Shown here: in pieces, positions 19,511 to 29,255 of the stretch
How the letters are laid out: the number at the start of each line of letters is the position of its first letter
Position numbering within the stretch: the first letter of the stretch is position 1
Assembly (NCBI GenBank): GCA_963971535.1
Contig: OZ020590.1
Coordinates: 149,557,680-149,621,679, forward strand
Length of the DNA: 64,000 nt
Source: Notolepis coatsorum
Lineage: Eukaryota > Chordata > Actinopteri > Aulopiformes > Paralepididae
Direction: 5' to 3'
Translations under genes and position numbers: made by a program
The notes under the pieces: model-generated
What the model was told of the DNA's origin: nothing
Databases searched by the model: none
Seen by the model: only the letters and a program-made list of their open reading frames with translations

Positions 19511-20099
19511 AATGAATGAATGAATGAATGAATGAATGAATGAAAACTTTATTTAACAGATTGCAGAATGAATGGGTACAATACAGTACGGCTCAATACA
19601 TACAATTGTTAAGGGGATGCAGACCTGAGAAAGACGTTTGTCTTGTTTCCATCAGGGTCCCCCATTTTCAATTCATATAGACATTTATGACATACACAAC
19701 ATACATGACATTTATGGCATAGGGACATATAGGTATTTAGTACTGATACATTTGTGACATAAACGGTATTCAAATATACAGTACCGTTACCCCTAGATCC
19801 TGACAGAGTATATACATATGATGGGGAGGGGACTGTACATTAGGAGGGGGTGGGTGGGTGGGAGAGAAATATACATACGGCGGGGAGGGAATATATACAT
19901 GCGGTGGGGAGGAGACTGTCTATTAGGAGGTGGTGGGTTTTGGGCATTTACGGTGGCCATGACATACAGATAGACAGTACTGCTACATCTATACATTTAT
20001 GACATACCAGATTTGCAAATACAGTACTGTTTGTGATACAAAAGAGTCCAGAAAAGAGAGTATATACATTTGATGTAAAAACTGTACATTGGGGGCGCC
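19369..20099. repeat. 142-bp direct repeats flanking a LINE-L insertion
   Basis: Bases 19,369-19,510 and 19,958-20,099 appear identical by eye and enclose the reversed LINE-L at 19,511-19,957. The repeated segment is itself LINE-L 3' UTR ending in the first bases of SINE S2 (GGGGGCGCC). Unit 3 has the same arrangement (54,617-54,758 and 55,728-55,873, the latter with 4 extra bases). Confidence 0.9.
19511..19957 (-). mobile_element. LINE-L 3' UTR copy with (AATG)n tail
   Basis: A reversed LINE-L 3' end only. (AATG)n at its left is followed by 'CTTTATTTAACAGATTGCAG' and the 3' UTR with GGGTGGGTGGG sequence. It has no coding part and is flanked by 142-bp direct repeats. Confidence 0.85.
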
Positions 20100-20250
20100 C
20101 CAGTGGCGAACCACATAGCGTGCTCCCAAACCCGTCGTTATTTGCCGAATGTCTTCCCCCACTCTGTCTCCCATTCCTCCTCTATCTCTATCTACTGGAC
20201 TGCTGCCCAGTAGAAATAAAGCGATAAAACGCCAAAAAAAAAAAAAAAAA
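20093..20250 (+). mobile_element. tRNA-derived SINE S2, internally deleted
   Basis: It begins GGGCGCCCCAGTGGCG and ends in an A-run. The 10-bp duplication TGTACATTGG flanks it. Compared with the unit 3 copy (55,867-56,059), roughly 40 bp including the B box (GGTTCGATTCCC) have been lost between short CCC repeats. Confidence 0.85.
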
Positions 20251-20286
20251 TGTACATTGGAGGAGGGGTGGGGTAGGTGGGGTGGG

Positions 20287-20510
20287 GTCAAGTCAAGTCA
20301 AGAGTTTTATTTGTCACGGCATACAAGTATAAAATGAAATGCGGGTGGTCTTGCCCGCAACGATGTGCAATACAGTAGTAACAACATTAGAATCCAATAA
20401 AACAACATTGTGCAATAAACAGTAACATAGTAGGGCATATCGGTATTTGTACATAAGTTATTTACAGAGCATGGAGGACATGCTAGGTCCTGTGGTAGTG
20501 CATACACTGT
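20287..20510 (-). mobile_element. LINE-R 3' end
   Basis: The reverse of the LINE-R terminal sequence: a (CAAGT)n tail, then 'AGAGTTTTATTTGTCACGGC' and 'GGTGGTCTTGCCCGCAACGA'. It matches the 3' UTR reaching the window's right edge and the copy at 56,083-56,305. Confidence 0.82.
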
Positions 20511-21008
20511 TTAAAATGGCTTCCTTTCAATAAACAGAGGGCTACGCCCACTCAACATACTGAGACCTGTGTTATAACAGTTATAACAAATCAAATGAAT
20601 CAACATCATTGTACTGTTTCTTTAACATGTAATTTCTTCACACACACATCAAACACCTTTTTCATCAAACAACATTTGCAGCCAGTGAACTTACCCTCCT
20701 TAATCAACCCTCTGTCACAGTTGTTGGTCTCGTTTACTCTTAAGAGTTGTTTACTCTTGTTTCTTGGAGGACTGTTTGACGACGATCTATACTGCTTCTC
20801 TCTTTTGTGTGAGAAAAGTGTGAGAAAAAGCTTTTGTAGTTGAAGTGTGATTTCCTCAAATCAACATATATTGCATCAGCAGTCCTTTCACAATAAAATA
20901 CAAAAAATATCCGGGGTGCTCCAGTAGCACACCATAAAGTGTAAGTAAAGTGTTTAAGATCCGATAACGGAACCGAATTCACAAGTAGATATTTTAAGAC
21001 ACTGTTAA
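20511..21008. other. Conserved unit sequence of unknown role
   Basis: About 500 bp shared almost without change with 56,306-56,807. On the minus strand there is an 80-codon reading frame (20,740-20,982), and a possible donor (GGTAAGT) lies around 20,690. I recognise no protein family and do not call a gene. The BEL/Pao element has inserted at its right edge. Confidence 0.4.
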
Positions 21009-22310
21009 TGTTGTGAAGGATCAGATTAAACCGAATATATATATTTATTTATATATATATATTTAATTGTATTTGTATATCGTTTGATATCCCCTGTATA
21101 TTCCTTGTACAATATGCACTGAATATCCCTTTAGTCTACTAAACAGCCCATAATAGTTTCATTCTACCATTGGACGAGAACCTGGCGCCAGGTTGCCATA
21201 CCCCTAGGTCCAAGTTCAATCGTGCCGCCCAACATGTCGTGGCAAGCCCCGGTTCCGCGCAGGAATATGTCGGGCGAAATACGAATGGTACTATTTGTTC
21301 ATAGCGCATATATATATGGCGCAAGTAAAGTAGAACTTCCCTTTTAGTCCAGTTCTTTACCCTCCAACAGAGTGACAGACGCAAAGCCTCCCCACGACGC
21401 ACGTGTGGTGTAGTAAGGCCTACTTGGCCCCAGAATAGGCATTGAGATATCGTGTAGATTAATAGTTGAATAGTCATAGTTTGGCACTATACCGTCGAGT
21501 TGGACGTATTCTATTAAGCTAATAATAGTCTATTTATGTATGGTGCATCGTTCGGTTAGAGTTCTAAAGTTATCAGTACCCCCATCGTTCCTGACGTTAT
21601 CTGGACGCTTAACCAGGCTGGGCAGACCCCTAGTGGTGCTTGCATCCGAGGAGCTCCGGGCCAGGGCGACTGGACCTGTATATTGGATTACTCTACCCGG
21701 ACGACGGCGAGCCTTCCACGGCTTGGATTATGCTTTGGGTGCTTTGATTATTCCATGGATAAAGGCCAACACTGCGGAGTGTTGGAACTACCCCCCGGAG
21801 AGGACTCCAGGTGAGACGGCGCTCTACACCAGTGAGGTCGCCTCACGTCTCTCCGTTGTGGACCGGCAGCTACCGTCCACAGAGGGTCCAGCTGTATTCG
21901 TCTGCGGACCGAGGTTCTGTGGGCACCGTGTTCAAGACTTTGAATTCTCCCAAGACACCGTCGGCCAGATGGGATACCGCCAGCGGCTTCTCTAACCCCC
22001 CCCTCCTACTGTCTTACAACCAGCGGGACCCCCCCCCCCCCCTTAGTGTATCCAGCTATAATCATTCAAGTACCATCGCTATCGTTTCCTAAATATTCCA
22101 GGTTGTATACTTACTCCCTGCGTAACCAGAGATTGGACATTCAATGTTGATTTACCTACGAATACTCATTTGCCATAAAAGTGCATATTTCATATTTCAA
22201 ATCATAAATGTAATTAAGTGAACGTTGTATATACCTTTTGCTATATTAAACCTTCGATTTGGTACATTTGTGTGGATTCGTTTCATCAGGTGGGAAAGTG
22301 TTCATCATAC
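21009..22310 (+). repeat. 5' LTR of BEL/Pao element
   Basis: It starts TGTTGTGAAGGATCAG. A TATA-like ATATATATGGCGC lies at about 21,306-21,320, a possible promoter. The right end is uncertain; an AATTAAGTG/ATTAAACC region near 22,210-22,250 could hold the polyadenylation signal. It contains a 151-codon reading frame. The first 1,123 bp pair with the 3' LTR without gaps. Confidence 0.8.
21540..21995 (+). other. 151-codon ORF inside the LTR
   Basis: An ATG-initiated frame lies wholly inside the LTR and is kept in the 3' LTR (28,663-29,118) with one residue changed. The product is Arg/Pro-rich and resembles nothing I know. LTRs usually lack long ORFs, but two LTRs of one young element are not independent evidence, so it may be chance. 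Confidence 0.35.
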
Positions 22311-22479
22311 TTATATCATGTACTGGATGGCCAGAAGTTAAAGTACAAGAGGTAGTGGTATTAAATATCATATCTAACAATACAGTCAGGGAATTGTACC
22401 CCTCAGTTACAATTGGTCCTTCGAGCCGGATGGTAACTAGTGTAATATTAATATAGTGTTATTAATATTGAAATGGCCT

Positions 22480-25400
22480 ATGATGAACACTCCACGAAAC
22501 GATCCTCCTAACCTAGAACGCCCGCGGCGCAGACGACAGACACCTCAGTACTTAGAGGCTTACACTGTCAGTCAACTACCTAGCCTTCGACAAACGGTAA
22601 ACGCGGTAAAAGTAGAAAGTAAAATTATGTCTGACCTTAACAACCAGGTTTCCCCGACCACAGAGGCCCTAGTAGGTCCTAATGTAACTGACCAAGCTCA
22701 CGGTGGGGACCAGGAAGGAGCTGACATGCCTTTACCCCCCGCCACTACCCAAGAAGTAGTCCCCGACCAGCCCCGGGAGGAAGACAACCCTACAGAGAGA
22801 GAACTCTGCACGGAAGAAGAGGAGGAGAGCGCCGAGGAAATAGAGCTCCAGGACTCCCCAACGAGTACCCCCAGGAGCGGCTCACGCAGGAGCGGCTCAC
22901 CTCCACAACCGCCTTCCCCCAGCGAAGCGGAGAGGATGCTACAACAGGCGTTCCTCGTCAGCCTGACAGCCTCTACCGAACGCGATCGACTCCAAGCACA
23001 GGCGCTTAGCGAGCGCGAACAACTCCAAGCGCAACAACGGAGCGAAGACCAGCGCACACGCCTGGAGATGAGACGCCTCCAGACAGAAGAGAATATGGCA
23101 AGAGACCGGGCCGACGCCCAGCGCGCCGCTGCCGGTGCCCAAAGAGAAGCAGATCTCACCAAGCGCGAAGTCGAGCGCGACAAGTTACAAGCGCAGCTAA
23201 TGGAGCAGCTGATCCGCAAGGCAACACCCTCCCCCTCCGCCAGGGGTTCAAGGAACTCGTCGAGACAACAGTCAAGGGCAGCGTCTCCTCAACGAGCAAG
23301 CGACCCTGAACTTGACCAACAGACCGAGCCTATACCCCCCGCAGACCCCCTTCACAGACCGGTCCAAGCGAGACCCAGCTACAAGGAAGGAGCGGCATAC
23401 ACTGCGGAGAAGCTAAATAAACGATTACAGGATCTGGAAGATCTGATAGAGGAAGAAGAGGGAGAGGAGGAGAACCAAGCCCGACGACAGCACAGTACTC
23501 CACCGGACCAGGAGGTCCCATACAGTCCAGGCTATACCCCCGCGGCGCTGCGCTACAGACCCCCGACTCTATTCACGGGTGAGCACGACGCACGACCAGC
23601 CCCGAGGAATAGCACCTGGACCAGCGGGCCATGGTACCCTGTCAGTACCAGCCCACAGCGAGGCGCAAGAGGGGACTCGCCCAGGAGGTCTCTCCCCCAA
23701 CGCTCGCCGATGTATCAGCCATCCACGGCGTCATACATTGCCACGCCGTCATTCCCAGACTTCGCCTATGAGAGTCGAGCACAGTACACGGAGCTCCGGA
23801 TGTGCTTAGAGACAATGATGGTGGATGTCGCTGATGAACGCCACAAGTATGCAATATTACTGAAGCACCTGAAAGTACCGCGAGCGCACAATATAGCGCT
23901 AGCCTATGCCACCTCTTCGACACCATACACAGCGGCCCTAGCGGCGCTGGACCAGAGATATGGACGTATATGGGATTACGTAATCCAAGAGATAAGGCAT
24001 ATTGATCGCCTACCCCCAGCCACAGACAATCGCTCACTAGACGACCTGTCAATCAAAGTGCAGTCCCTGGTAGGGATGCTGGGAGCGCAACGGGAGAAGG
24101 GCATGCATGAGCTATACGCCAACTCTAACGTCGAGAGGATTTTGGAGAAGCTGCCACCCGCAAGACAGGAGCGCTTTAGGCGGCAGAGAGATTACCGGGA
24201 TCCCAACGGCCCCGAGCCATCCCTCCTTGATCTAGCCGACTTCCTGGCGAGAGAAGTCAGCAGCTTACGACTAGATACATTTGGGCGGAGCACGCCAAGC
24301 TCCAGAGAGGGACCCAGGAGAATAAATGATGGAAGAAGATCGGTGACTGTCATGCACCAATCAGAGTCAGTACCGAGCAGTAAGAGTCACAGCACCCCCT
24401 CGAGAAAAGAGAAGTGGAAGATAGCGTGTCCCTACTGTGAGAAAGAACACTGGCTGTCACAATGTGACCTATTCACAAAGATGAATGCAGAAGAAGTGAG
24501 TCAATGGATAAAGTCCAACCGGCGCTGTTATCGATGTGCGCGGCCCCACATGGCAGCCGAATGCCGCCTAAAGAAAAGGTGCAGCCGGTGCGATGGAGCC
24601 CATCTAGATATACTACACGATAGTAACAGAAGACAGCCTCCACCTGCACCACGGAGCGGCACCAAGGCAAGTGTCATGTACATTGACCCCGCCAGCAGCA
24701 GCGGCGCCCAAGTGCTCTTAAAGGTAGTCCGTGTGACATTGAGCTACCAAGATAAAGTCATGGACACTTACGCCGTCCTTGATGACGGGTCAGAGAAGAC
24801 CCTTCTGCTCGCGTCCGCTGCGGCCCAGTTGGGACTGCGGGGGAGCAAGAACGAAATGACGATTCGGACAATAAGAAGAGATTTAAAGACGATAAAGGGC
24901 GAGAATGTCTCCTTCACCATCGCAGCAAACGGGCAGCCAGAGCGACGGTACAAGATTACAAATGCTTTCACCAGCCAAGAAATAGGACTATCGCAGTACA
25001 CCTACCCTGTCACCAAGTTGATGGATAAATATGTGCACCTGCGCCAATTACCTATCCCGCTCATAGACGGCGCTACCCCGACCCTGCTGATAGGCTCCGA
25101 CCATGCAGAACTCATAGTCCCGATTGACCGGGTCCATACAGGCCCCCGAGGCTGTCCTGCAGCAGTCGAGACCCGCCTAGGGTGGACCCTACAAGGCCCC
25201 CTCGCTAAATCTCTCAACCGAACAGCAACCACTAGCTGCCTCCACTCCAGAACGACAGAAGAAGACACCACTCTCCTGCAGCATGTCGAGAGGCTATGGA
25301 CCCTAGAGACAATGCCCTTTAAGAACGAAAAGAAAGATATTCGCTCTAAAGAAGACATTTACGCCATCAACCTACTCGAGCAGGGGACAAAGAGAGTCAC

Positions 25401-28038
25401 AGTCGGCGGAGTGATGAGATACGCAACTCCACTCCTGAGGCGAGAGGGAATGCCCACCTTTCACGCAAAGAAAGACGCCACGGAGCGGTATCTATTGAAC
25501 ACAGAGCGGCGCCTAGCCAAAGACCCCGCTCAAGAGAGTGTGTACCGCGCTGAGATTGAGAAGCTAATCACAGCGGGACACGTGACAAAGATTGACATTA
25601 AAGAGGCCGATCAGACGACCGAATCATGGTACGTGCCGCACCACAAGGTCCACCACAACGGCAAGGATCGCATTGTGTTTAACTGCAGCTACCAGATCGG
25701 ATCCCAAAATCTGAATAAAGAGCTCTTGCCCGGCCCCACACTCGGCCCCTCTCTACTAGGCGTGCTACTACGCTTCCGCCAGGACAAGGTGGCTATCAGC
25801 GGGGATATCAAAGGGATGTTCCTGCAGGTGAGACTAGTGGAGGAGGACAAGCCCCTGCTGCGGTTCCTATGGAGAGAGAGGATCGGAGATGAGAACCCAG
25901 CCATCTACCAGTGGGAAGTCCTCCCCTTCGGAACCACATGCAGCCCGTGCTGTGCTACATTTGCACTACAGAAACACGTCGCAGAGGACCCAGCAGCAGA
26001 TGAAGAGGTCCGACACAGTGTGAAGAACAGTTTCTACGTGGACAACTGTTTACAAAGCGTTTCGACTCAAGAAGAAGCCGAGGCTCTCCTAATCAAGCTA
26101 CGCGCCTCCCTGATCAAAGGCGGCTTTGATCTCAGGCAGTGGGCCAGCAGTGACCCGCACGTATTGCGCAGCCTCTCCCCCGCGGACAAGGCTGCCAGCA
26201 GCGAGACCTGGATGGCGACCATCCCAGGAGAAGCCCAAGAAATGACACTAGGACTAGTCTGGCGCTTCAAAACAGACTCGCTCCACTATAGACACAAACC
26301 CCTGACCACAGAGCAGGGAAGGTCGACGGCGATACCGACCACCAGACGGAGTGTGTACAGAACACTCGCCAAACAATATGACCCGTTGGGATGTATTCTA
26401 CCTTACACCACCAGGGCAAAGATGATTGTACGAGCACTATGGGACAAGGACCAGGGCTGGGACGACCCAATACCCGCACACCTTGCCTCCACATGGAGAG
26501 AGTGGGAGACGGAACTCCGCTCACTCCCAGGCGTCAATATACGCCGCAGCTACTTCCCACCCACAGTGAGGCCAGAGACATGCAAGATGGATCTACACGT
26601 CTTCAGCGACGCCTCCGAAGTAGCCTACGGATCGGTGGCCTACCTGCGTGCCCAAGAGAAGGGAGGAAAGATACACACTGCTTTCATCCTGGCCCGCTCA
26701 AGAATAGCCCCACGTAAGCAACAATCTATCCCACGTCTAGAGCTCTGCGCAGCCCTCGCAGGAGCGCATCTAGCCACGTTAATCCAACGTGAACTCACCA
26801 TTCCGGTGCACAGAACAATCTTGTGGTCAGATTCCACGACAGTACTCACATGGATCAAGTCTGATTCATGCAGATACAAAGTCTTCGTGGGAGTCAGAGT
26901 CACCGAGATTCAAGAGTTAACAGAAGAAGCGAGCTGGCGGTATGTGGACACCAAACACAACCCAGCTGACGTCATCACCCGGGGAATGTCTCTGGATGAC
27001 CTAACCCGTCGCAACATCTACAGTGACGGACCAGAATTCCTCAAGCTCCCGGAAGGAGATTGGCCTACGCCCACCCCGCGGGAAGCAAGTAACGAGGAGG
27101 CTGAGAACAAGAAACCTATGTTCTGTGGACTGAGCACTGTCGCCTCCACAGACCCCAACATAGATGACTGCATTACCCTAGAGAGTGCGCAGCAAAGAAC
27201 ATTCCTGCGGCACCACCCAGAGATTCAGTCCACCACTGACATGTCAGCAGCTGACTACGAAGCAGCAGAACTTCTTCTACTACAACAAGCCCAGAGAGAC
27301 TCGTTCCCCGATGAGCTAGACTGTCTACAGGGAGGAAACCCCGTCCCATCAGACAGCAGACTGATTCACCTGGCACCAGAGAGTGACGCCCATAATCTCA
27401 TCAGAGTGGGTGGTCGCCTGCGGAGAGCCCCCGATCTACCAGATGACATTAAGTACCCGATCGTCCTGAACAGCCGACACAAGGTCACAGAGCTGATCAT
27501 AAAGAAATACGACGAGGATGTACACCACGCAGGAGCAGAGAGAGTCTTCGCGGAGATCGAGGGAGTATTGAACTCAAAGCCCCTCGGTTACGTCTCCAGT
27601 GATGTAGCAGATATCGACCCAGTCACCCCCAACACACTCCTAATGGTGCGGCTGGACCCCGCGCTACCCCAGACAATGTACAGGCCTGAAGAAGCGAACG
27701 GCCGAAGAATGTGGAGGTACAGCCAAGTACTAGCTGACAAGTTTTGGAGCAGCTTCCTACTTCACTACCTACCGTCTCTACAGACCCGCCAGAAGTGGGT
27801 AAAAGAGAGAGACAATTTGACAGAAGGAACAGTCGTCATGATTATTGACCAGTCACTACCCAGAGCTATGTGGCCGGCTGGCCGCGTAAGCAAAGTGATC
27901 ACCGGTGCCGATGGCAAGGTCCGAGCAGCTGAAGTACTCGTCCAAGGGCGCACTTACACACGTCCCGTGGCGAGGCTCATAGAACTGCCCCGACTCCCAG
28001 ATACTATCGATGATGACCATGACCCCATGACTTTGTGA
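22480..28038 (+). CDS. BEL/Pao gag-pol polyprotein lacking integrase catalytic core
   Basis: This is a single 1852-codon frame. I take the ATG at 22,480; the open frame extends slightly upstream without another ATG. Domains in order: a charged N-terminus with a coiled-coil-like Glu/Gln/Arg segment (about residues 150-246); gag; three Cys/His knuckles (650-710: CPYCEKEH, CYRCARPH, CSRCDGAH); an aspartic protease with 'VLDDGSEKT' (768); a reverse transcriptase with 'SGDIKGMF' and 'FYVDNCL' (Asp 1188); RNase H with 'FSDASEVAYGS' (1377) and 'LWSDSTTVLTWI'; and an integrase start 'HHAGAERVF' (1682). It then passes directly to 'AEIEGVLNSKPLGYVSSD' (Glu near 1694), the last acidic residue of the catalytic domain, and the C-terminal integrase region. 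The stretch carrying the two catalytic aspartates and the zinc-binding cysteines is absent, roughly 200 residues, in frame. The enzyme can be expected to copy RNA but not to integrate by itself. Confidence 0.9.
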   Translation: MMNTPRNDPPNLERPRRRRQTPQYLEAYTVSQLPSLRQTVNAVKVESKIMSDLNNQVSPTTEALVGPNVTDQAHGGDQEGADMPLPPATTQEVVPDQPREEDNPTERELCTEEEEESAEEIELQDSPTSTPRSGSRRSGSPPQPPSPSEAERMLQQAFLVSLTASTERDRLQAQALSEREQLQAQQRSEDQRTRLEMRRLQTEENMARDRADAQRAAAGAQREADLTKREVERDKLQAQLMEQLIRKATPSPSARGSRNSSRQQSRAASPQRASDPELDQQTEPIPPADPLHRPVQARPSYKEGAAYTAEKLNKRLQDLEDLIEEEEGEEENQARRQHSTPPDQEVPYSPGYTPAALRYRPPTLFTGEHDARPAPRNSTWTSGPWYPVSTSPQRGARGDSPRRSLPQRSPMYQPSTASYIATPSFPDFAYESRAQYTELRMCLETMMVDVADERHKYAILLKHLKVPRAHNIALAYATSSTPYTAALAALDQRYGRIWDYVIQEIRHIDRLPPATDNRSLDDLSIKVQSLVGMLGAQREKGMHELYANSNVERILEKLPPARQERFRRQRDYRDPNGPEPSLLDLADFLAREVSSLRLDTFGRSTPSSREGPRRINDGRRSVTVMHQSESVPSSKSHSTPSRKEKWKIACPYCEKEHWLSQCDLFTKMNAEEVSQWIKSNRRCYRCARPHMAAECRLKKRCSRCDGAHLDILHDSNRRQPPPAPRSGTKASVMYIDPASSSGAQVLLKVVRVTLSYQDKVMDTYAVLDDGSEKTLLLASAAAQLGLRGSKNEMTIRTIRRDLKTIKGENVSFTIAANGQPERRYKITNAFTSQEIGLSQYTYPVTKLMDKYVHLRQLPIPLIDGATPTLLIGSDHAELIVPIDRVHTGPRGCPAAVETRLGWTLQGPLAKSLNRTATTSCLHSRTTEEDTTLLQHVERLWTLETMPFKNEKKDIRSKEDIYAINLLEQGTKRVTVGGVMRYATPLLRREGMPTFHAKKDATERYLLNTERRLAKDPAQESVYRAEIEKLITAGHVTKIDIKEADQTTESWYVPHHKVHHNGKDRIVFNCSYQIGSQNLNKELLPGPTLGPSLLGVLLRFRQDKVAISGDIKGMFLQVRLVEEDKPLLRFLWRERIGDENPAIYQWEVLPFGTTCSPCCATFALQKHVAEDPAADEEVRHSVKNSFYVDNCLQSVSTQEEAEALLIKLRASLIKGGFDLRQWASSDPHVLRSLSPADKAASSETWMATIPGEAQEMTLGLVWRFKTDSLHYRHKPLTTEQGRSTAIPTTRRSVYRTLAKQYDPLGCILPYTTRAKMIVRALWDKDQGWDDPIPAHLASTWREWETELRSLPGVNIRRSYFPPTVRPETCKMDLHVFSDASEVAYGSVAYLRAQEKGGKIHTAFILARSRIAPRKQQSIPRLELCAALAGAHLATLIQRELTIPVHRTILWSDSTTVLTWIKSDSCRYKVFVGVRVTEIQELTEEASWRYVDTKHNPADVITRGMSLDDLTRRNIYSDGPEFLKLPEGDWPTPTPREASNEEAENKKPMFCGLSTVASTDPNIDDCITLESAQQRTFLRHHPEIQSTTDMSAADYEAAELLLLQQAQRDSFPDELDCLQGGNPVPSDSRLIHLAPESDAHNLIRVGGRLRRAPDLPDDIKYPIVLNSRHKVTELIIKKYDEDVHHAGAERVFAEIEGVLNSKPLGYVSSDVADIDPVTPNTLLMVRLDPALPQTMYRPEEANGRRMWRYSQVLADKFWSSFLLHYLPSLQTRQKWVKERDNLTEGTVVMIIDQSLPRAMWPAGRVSKVITGADGKVRAAEVLVQGRTYTRPVARLIELPRLPDTIDDDHDPMTL

Positions 28039-28119
28039 GTTGACTGACCCTTACAGCGGACCTTGAGTGGTAGACAGTGCGGTTAATCTGTCTCTGCTTA
28101 GCTAATTAGGTGGGACTAA

Positions 28120-28131
28120 TTAGGGGGCGGC
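28120..28131 (+). other. Polypurine tract of BEL/Pao element
   Basis: TAGGGGGCGGC directly precedes the 3' LTR, the expected position for the plus-strand primer. Confidence 0.65.
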
Positions 28132-29255
28132 TGTTGTGAAGGATCAGATTAAACCGAATATATATATTTATTTATATATATATATTTAATTGTATTTGTA
28201 TATCGTTTGATATCCCCTGTATATTCCTTGTACAATATGCACTGAATATCCCTTTAGTCTACTAAACAGCCCATAATAGTTTCATTCTACCATTGGACGA
28301 GAACCTGGCGCCAGGTTGCCATACCCCTAGGTCCAAGTTCAATCGTGCCGCTCAACATGTCGTGGCAAGCCCGGGTTCCGCGCAGGAATATGTCGGGCGA
28401 AATACGAATGGTACTATTTGTTCATAGCGCATATATATATGGCGCAAGTAAAGTAGAACTTCCCTTTTAGTCCAGTTCTTTACCCTCCAACAGAGTGACA
28501 GACGCAAAGCCTCCCCACGACGCACGTGTGGTGTAGTAAGGCCTACTTGGCCCCAGAATAGGCATTGAGATATCGTGTAGATTAATAGTTGAATAGTCAT
28601 AGTTTGGCACTATACCGTCGAGTTGGACGTATTCTATTAAGCTAATAATAGTCTATTTATGTATGGTGCATCGTTCGGTTAGAGTTCTAAAGTTATCAGT
28701 ACCCCCATCGTTCCTGACGTTATCTGGACGCTTAACCAGGCTGGGCAGACCCCTAGTGGTGCTTGCATCCGAGGAGCTCCGGGCCAGGGCGACTGGACCT
28801 GTATATTGGATTACTCTACCCGGACGACGGCGAGCCTTCCACGGCTTGGATTATGCTTTGGGTGCTTTGATTATTCCATGGATAAAGGCCAACACTTCGG
28901 AGTGTTGGAACTACCCCCCGGAGAGGACTCCAGGTGAGACGGCGCTCTACACCAGTGAGGTCGCCTCACGTCTCTCCGTTGTGGACCGGCAGCTACCGTC
29001 CACAGAGGGTCCAGCTGTATTCGTCTGCGGACCGAGGTTCTGTGGGCACCGTGTTCAAGACTTTGAATTCTCCCAAGACACCGTCGGCCAGATGGGATAC
29101 CGCCAGCGGCTTCTCTAACCCCCCCCTCCTACTGTCTTACAACCAGCGGGACCCCCCCCCCCCCCTTAGTGTATCCAGCTATAATCATTCAAGTACCATC
29201 GCTATCGTTTCCTAAATATTCCAGGTTGTATACTTACTCCCTGCGTAACCAGAGA
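28132..29255 (+). repeat. 3' LTR of BEL/Pao element, truncated
   Basis: Colinear with 21,009-22,131. It differs by about three substitutions (for example CGCTCAAC for CGCCCAAC, and ACTTCGG for ACTGCGG). It stops at 'CGTAACCAGAGA' and joins unrelated SINE sequence. Confidence 0.9.

Larger units (their letters stand above)
21009..29255 (+). mobile_element. BEL/Pao LTR retrotransposon, integrase core deleted
   Basis: Two colinear LTRs starting TGTTGTGAAGG enclose one long gag-pol frame. The 5' LTR starts after GTTAA (21,004-21,008). The matching place in unit 3 (GTTAA at 56,803-56,807, followed by TGAAAAACAGG) is an empty site. The 3' LTR is cut off at about 29,255, where SINE/MITE sequence of unit 2 begins, so the right-hand target duplication is missing. 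By eye the shared 1.12 kb of LTR differ at about three positions, which indicates a recent insertion. Confidence 0.93.

Noticed and set aside
22698-23219. 173-codon minus-strand frame
   Set aside because: Antisense shadow of the charged N-terminal part of the BEL/Pao gag.
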